Shown here: positions 31,255 to 34,605 of the stretch, piece by piece
Layout of the letters: each line of letters opens with the position of its first letter
Position numbering within the stretch: position 1 is the stretch's first letter
DNA from: Campylobacter sp.
GTDB lineage: Bacteria; Campylobacterota; Campylobacteria; Campylobacterales; Campylobacteraceae
Direction: 5' to 3'
Length of the DNA stretch: 34,605 nt
NCBI GenBank assembly: GCA_012728225.1
Contig: JAAYFN010000084.1
Coordinates: 1 to 34,605, forward strand
The notes under the pieces: model-generated
The model's database searches: none
Told to the model about the DNA's origin: nothing
The model's input: the letters and a program-made list of their open reading frames with translations, nothing else
Translations under genes and position numbers: made by a program

Positions 31255-32967
31255 TCATACTCCTATTTTATACTTGCTTAACTCATTGCCTTTAGTATCC
31301 ATAACATGCACAGCACAAGCTATACATGGATCAAATGAGTGAATTTTACGTATAACTTCAAGTGGTTGAGTTAGGTCATTTATCTTAACACCTACAATAC
31401 TAGCCTCATATGGCCCCATAACTCCATTTTTATCCTTAGGGCTTGCATTCCAAGTACTAGGAACTACTGCTTGCCAGTTCTCAACAACACCATCTTTTAT
31501 CCTACACCAATGACTTAAAGTTCCTCTTGGAACATGTCCTATATATCGGCCCTTATACTCTTTCTTTTTATTGATACCATACTTAGCAGCAGTTTCTGTG
31601 TCGCCTCTTTTGATATTTTCAACTAAGTTATTAAACGCTATAAGTCCATTATCAGCAACAACTTTTACCTCTATCATACGGCAAGCTGTTCTTCCTAATG
31701 TTGAAAGAACTGCTGAAAGAGGAAGTCCTGTATCTTTTAAGAATTTATCAACTACTGGAACAACGTATTTATTTCCCTTAGCATAATTTACTACGATATT
31801 AGCAAGTGGTCCAACTTGAAGTGGCTTGTCGTCATATCTAGGAGCTTTTATCCAACTGTATTTACCTTTAGTATCTAAAACTTTAGTATCTACCATTTCG
31901 CCTTGTGCGTTTAATGTTTTTTCTACTTTAAATCCTGTATAATTTGGCTCTTCTCTACCTTGATAAGGATGAAGAGCTGAGTTATCTTTATACCATGAAT
32001 GAGTTGCCTCTTCAGTTATTAGACTCTCATCAAGTTCAAGAACCTTACTAAGATCACCATTAAGTATAACACCGCTTTCAAATAACCACTCATTTTTACT
32101 AAGCTGAAATTCTTGATGTGTCCATAAATTAGGAGTTCCAATATCATTTAAAACGCTTGGCTCTTTTGAGTAAACTCTGCCCGCCATAACAAGATCTGCA
32201 TAGTAAGCACGATTTATAAACTCGCTAATTTCCTTAAATTTACTCAAATACTCACCAAGTCTTGCAGGACTTAAGATATCCATTACACAAGTTACTCCAC
32301 CTACACAAAGACTTTGCGGGTGAGGTTGTTTAGCTCCAAACACAGCCATCATCTGAGCTGCTATCCTTTGAACTCTTAAACATTCTAAATAATGACTTAG
32401 CGCTATTAAATTTTGCTCTGGAGTAAAATGATAAGTAGCGTGTCCATAGTATGCATTAGCAAATGGTCCTAAATTTCCTTTATCTACAAACTCTTTAACC
32501 CTTTTTTGTACCGCTATCAAATGATCAGCACCACAAGCATAAGGAAGATCTGTGTATTTAAACGCTTCATCTTGTGCCTTAAAAGGATCTGCACTTAAAG
32601 CACTTACGATATCTACAAAGTCAAGTGCATGAAGTTGATAAAAATGAACAGGATGGTCATGCATAAAAAGCGCACAACTCATAAGAGTTCTTGTAAGTAC
32701 AGCATTAATTGGAGGTGTAATGCCTAGTGCATTTTCAACAGCTATGGTACTAGCTTTATAATGAGAATACGTACAAACTCCACAAATTCTCTGCATAAAC
32801 AGACCGATATCTCTAGGATCTCGTCCTTTTGCAATTTGCTCTATACCTCTCCATAAAGTTGAACTTGTATAAGCATCGGTTACAACATTATCATCATCAA
32901 CTACAACGTCAACCCTTAGGTGTCCTTCTATCCTTGTTATCGGATCTATTACTATTTTTTGTGACAT
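31255..32967 (-). CDS. hydB: quinone-reactive Ni/Fe-hydrogenase large subunit
   Basis: 570 aa; L1 motif RICGVCTYSH, L2 motif DPCIACAVH followed by a 15-aa tail VMDTKGNELSKYKIGV expected to be removed by HydD. Confidence 0.97.
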   Translation of the reverse strand: MSQKIVIDPITRIEGHLRVDVVVDDDNVVTDAYTSSTLWRGIEQIAKGRDPRDIGLFMQRICGVCTYSHYKASTIAVENALGITPPINAVLTRTLMSCALFMHDHPVHFYQLHALDFVDIVSALSADPFKAQDEAFKYTDLPYACGADHLIAVQKRVKEFVDKGNLGPFANAYYGHATYHFTPEQNLIALSHYLECLRVQRIAAQMMAVFGAKQPHPQSLCVGGVTCVMDILSPARLGEYLSKFKEISEFINRAYYADLVMAGRVYSKEPSVLNDIGTPNLWTHQEFQLSKNEWLFESGVILNGDLSKVLELDESLITEEATHSWYKDNSALHPYQGREEPNYTGFKVEKTLNAQGEMVDTKVLDTKGKYSWIKAPRYDDKPLQVGPLANIVVNYAKGNKYVVPVVDKFLKDTGLPLSAVLSTLGRTACRMIEVKVVADNGLIAFNNLVENIKRGDTETAAKYGINKKKEYKGRYIGHVPRGTLSHWCRIKDGVVENWQAVVPSTWNASPKDKNGVMGPYEASIVGVKINDLTQPLEVIRKIHSFDPCIACAVHVMDTKGNELSKYKIGV

Positions 32968-32979
32968 GCTCTACTCCTT

Positions 32980-34122
32980 TTACTTTCTTGATCTCTTAGC
33001 ACTACCAACGGCAGCATGAGCAGCGATAGCAACTCCAGTGATTCCTAGAACTCCAATAGCTATCTTATCAGCAGCCGCATCCGCTCCTAAACCACCAAAC
33101 ACACTTTTATAAAGTCTGTTAGTAAGTGGCTCATGAAATGGTCCCATCATGTCCCAAAAATCTGGCTCAGAACACCCTATACAGCCATGTCCTGCTTGTA
33201 TAGGCCAACTAGTATGTGAATTAAATCTCTCTCTTGAACAATTGTTAAATGTATATGGACCCTTACAACCTACTTTACATAAGCAGTATCCATTTTTAGC
33301 TCCTTCATCACCAAAATTTTCTACAAACTCACCCGCATCAAAATGCCCTCTTCTCTCGCAAAGATCGTGAATTCTAATGCCATAAGACCATTTAGGACGG
33401 TTATAGTTATCAAGCGCTGGAAGAGTTCCAAAAAGTATGTAGTGTAAAACGTTTCCAACTATATTTTTCTCACTTGGAGGACAGCCTGGAACATTTATGA
33501 CTGTTTTATTTGTAATTTTACTTAGTGGCTGAGAATTTGTAGGGTTTGGATATGCTGCTTGAATACCTCCAAAACTAGAACAAGATCCGATGGCAAATAT
33601 CGCCGCTGCATCTTTACTAGCTATCCTACAATGCTCTGCTCCAGTAGTCCCATGTGCTCCAACAGTTAAATAAAACTCACTATTTCCAGCAGGAATTCCA
33701 CCCTCAACCATTAAGATATACTGACCTTTATATTTGCTTATAGCATTTTCTAAATTTTCCTCAGCTTGCCAACCACTTGGCGTCATTATGGTTTCATGAT
33801 ACTCTAAACTTATATAGTCAAAAATCAAACTATCAACAGTTGGTGTATCGGTTCTTAGTAAGCTCTCACTACATCCTGTACATTCTGCCATATGAAGCCA
33901 TATAACAGGCAATCTATCAGCAAGTTCGGCAGCTCGTGCAACACTTGGAATAAAAGCACTTGGCAATCCAATAGCTGCAGTCATAGCTCCAGCCCACTTC
34001 ATAAAGTCACGTCTAGAAAAACCTTTTTCTATAAGAGCGTCTTTTATAGAACCCTCTTTTAGTTTAGGAAGTTTCTCAACAGCAGCAAGCCTTTGGGAAA
34101 TACCCTCTCTAACATCTTTCAT
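32980..34122 (-). CDS. hydA: quinone-reactive Ni/Fe-hydrogenase small subunit
   Basis: 380 aa; Tat signal SRRDFMKWAGAMTAAIGLP, AECTGCSESLLR, GHGCIGCSEPDFWD and a C-terminal TM anchor. Confidence 0.97.
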   Translation of the reverse strand: MKDVREGISQRLAAVEKLPKLKEGSIKDALIEKGFSRRDFMKWAGAMTAAIGLPSAFIPSVARAAELADRLPVIWLHMAECTGCSESLLRTDTPTVDSLIFDYISLEYHETIMTPSGWQAEENLENAISKYKGQYILMVEGGIPAGNSEFYLTVGAHGTTGAEHCRIASKDAAAIFAIGSCSSFGGIQAAYPNPTNSQPLSKITNKTVINVPGCPPSEKNIVGNVLHYILFGTLPALDNYNRPKWSYGIRIHDLCERRGHFDAGEFVENFGDEGAKNGYCLCKVGCKGPYTFNNCSRERFNSHTSWPIQAGHGCIGCSEPDFWDMMGPFHEPLTNRLYKSVFGGLGADAAADKIAIGVLGITGVAIAAHAAVGSAKRSRK

Positions 34123-34410
34123 ATAAACTCCTTTTTTAACCTTACGGTATGATAATATGACTATTGTTATATAGTATCAAATTTACTAGTAAAACTAACT
34201 TAAATTTAAATACTAATTTTATTTTATTATTTTTTTTAAATATACACTCTAAACTAAGCCTAGCGAGCATCACATAAAAATCACAGTAGTTAATAAAATT
34301 TATAAACTACACATCATATAGATATAAATAGATTACTTATAACATTTTTTATATCATATATTTATTAAATGAAAAATAGTCATTTTAATGCAACATTAAG
34401 ATAAAATAAA

Positions 34411-34416
34411 TATAAT
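34411..34416 (+). promoter_or_regulatory. putative -10 box upstream of the right-edge micro-ORF
   Basis: TATAAT on the plus strand, 66 bp before the ATG at 34482. Confidence 0.3.
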
Positions 34417-34481
34417 CATAAATAAGAATAAAAGAGAGCTGGCGGTAAAAAATATTTTATATATATATTAAAGAATATAAA

Positions 34482-34577
34482 ATGTTGGGTGGTATTTTTT
34501 ATTTAAGCACTTGCTTTTTAGTTTTTAGCCTTATAGTTGGCATAATAACAGTTGTAAAAGATGAAGAGTCTTTATAA
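34482..34577 (+). other. candidate 31-aa single-TM membrane micro-ORF (MLGGIFYLSTCFLVFSLIVGIITVVKDEESL)
   Basis: Complete ORF with a hydrophobic stretch of about 20 residues followed by a charged tail; TATAAT upstream. Below the ORF-track size cut-off. Confidence 0.4.
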
Positions 34578-34605
34578 ATAGTTTAAAAGCTAAATAATAC
34601 AATAT

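Noticed and set aside
23094-33370. Short plus-strand ORFs opposite the hyd/hyp genes (23094-23276, 24358-24543, 25595-25813, 27820-28134, 29741-29974, 31571-31786, 33149-33370)
   Set aside because: All antisense to well-recognised hydrogenase genes with no family signal.
34140-34185. GTATGA half-site near the hydA promoter as an E. coli-type NikR operator (GTATGA-N16-TCATAC)
   Set aside because: The second half-site at the required spacing is absent.

Overview
This 34.6 kb AT-rich window has the codon usage and gene content of a Campylobacterota genome, most likely Campylobacter; this is an inference from protein sequence, not a database match. From left to right it contains: the 3'-truncated start of an ABC transporter ATPase (minus), valS (minus), a bacterial alpha-2-macroglobulin (A2M) plus pbpC pair (minus), an orphan FdnI-like cytochrome b (minus), a UvrD/Rep-type helicase (plus), fumC (plus) and an M20 N-carbamoyl-amino-acid hydrolase (plus). 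Next come a heavily decayed L-asparaginase pseudogene (minus, not in the ORF track), an AbgA-like amidohydrolase with a DcuC-like transporter (plus), pepT and pepE (minus), and sixA (plus). The right third is one long [NiFe] uptake hydrogenase cluster on the minus strand: hydABCDE followed by hypF-hypB-hypC-hypD-hypE-hypA. I did not find a clearly new multi-gene system. The best second-look items are: the A2M whose thioester motif reads SLEG instead of CxEQ; the asparaginase pseudogene; a 14-bp perfect inverted repeat placed just upstream of a consensus -10 box at the abgA-like promoter; several unannotated micro-ORFs (one start-stop coupled to hypF, one overlapping the sixA start, one predicted single-TM peptide divergent from hydA); and an AT-rich gap with no listed ORF between sixA and hypA.
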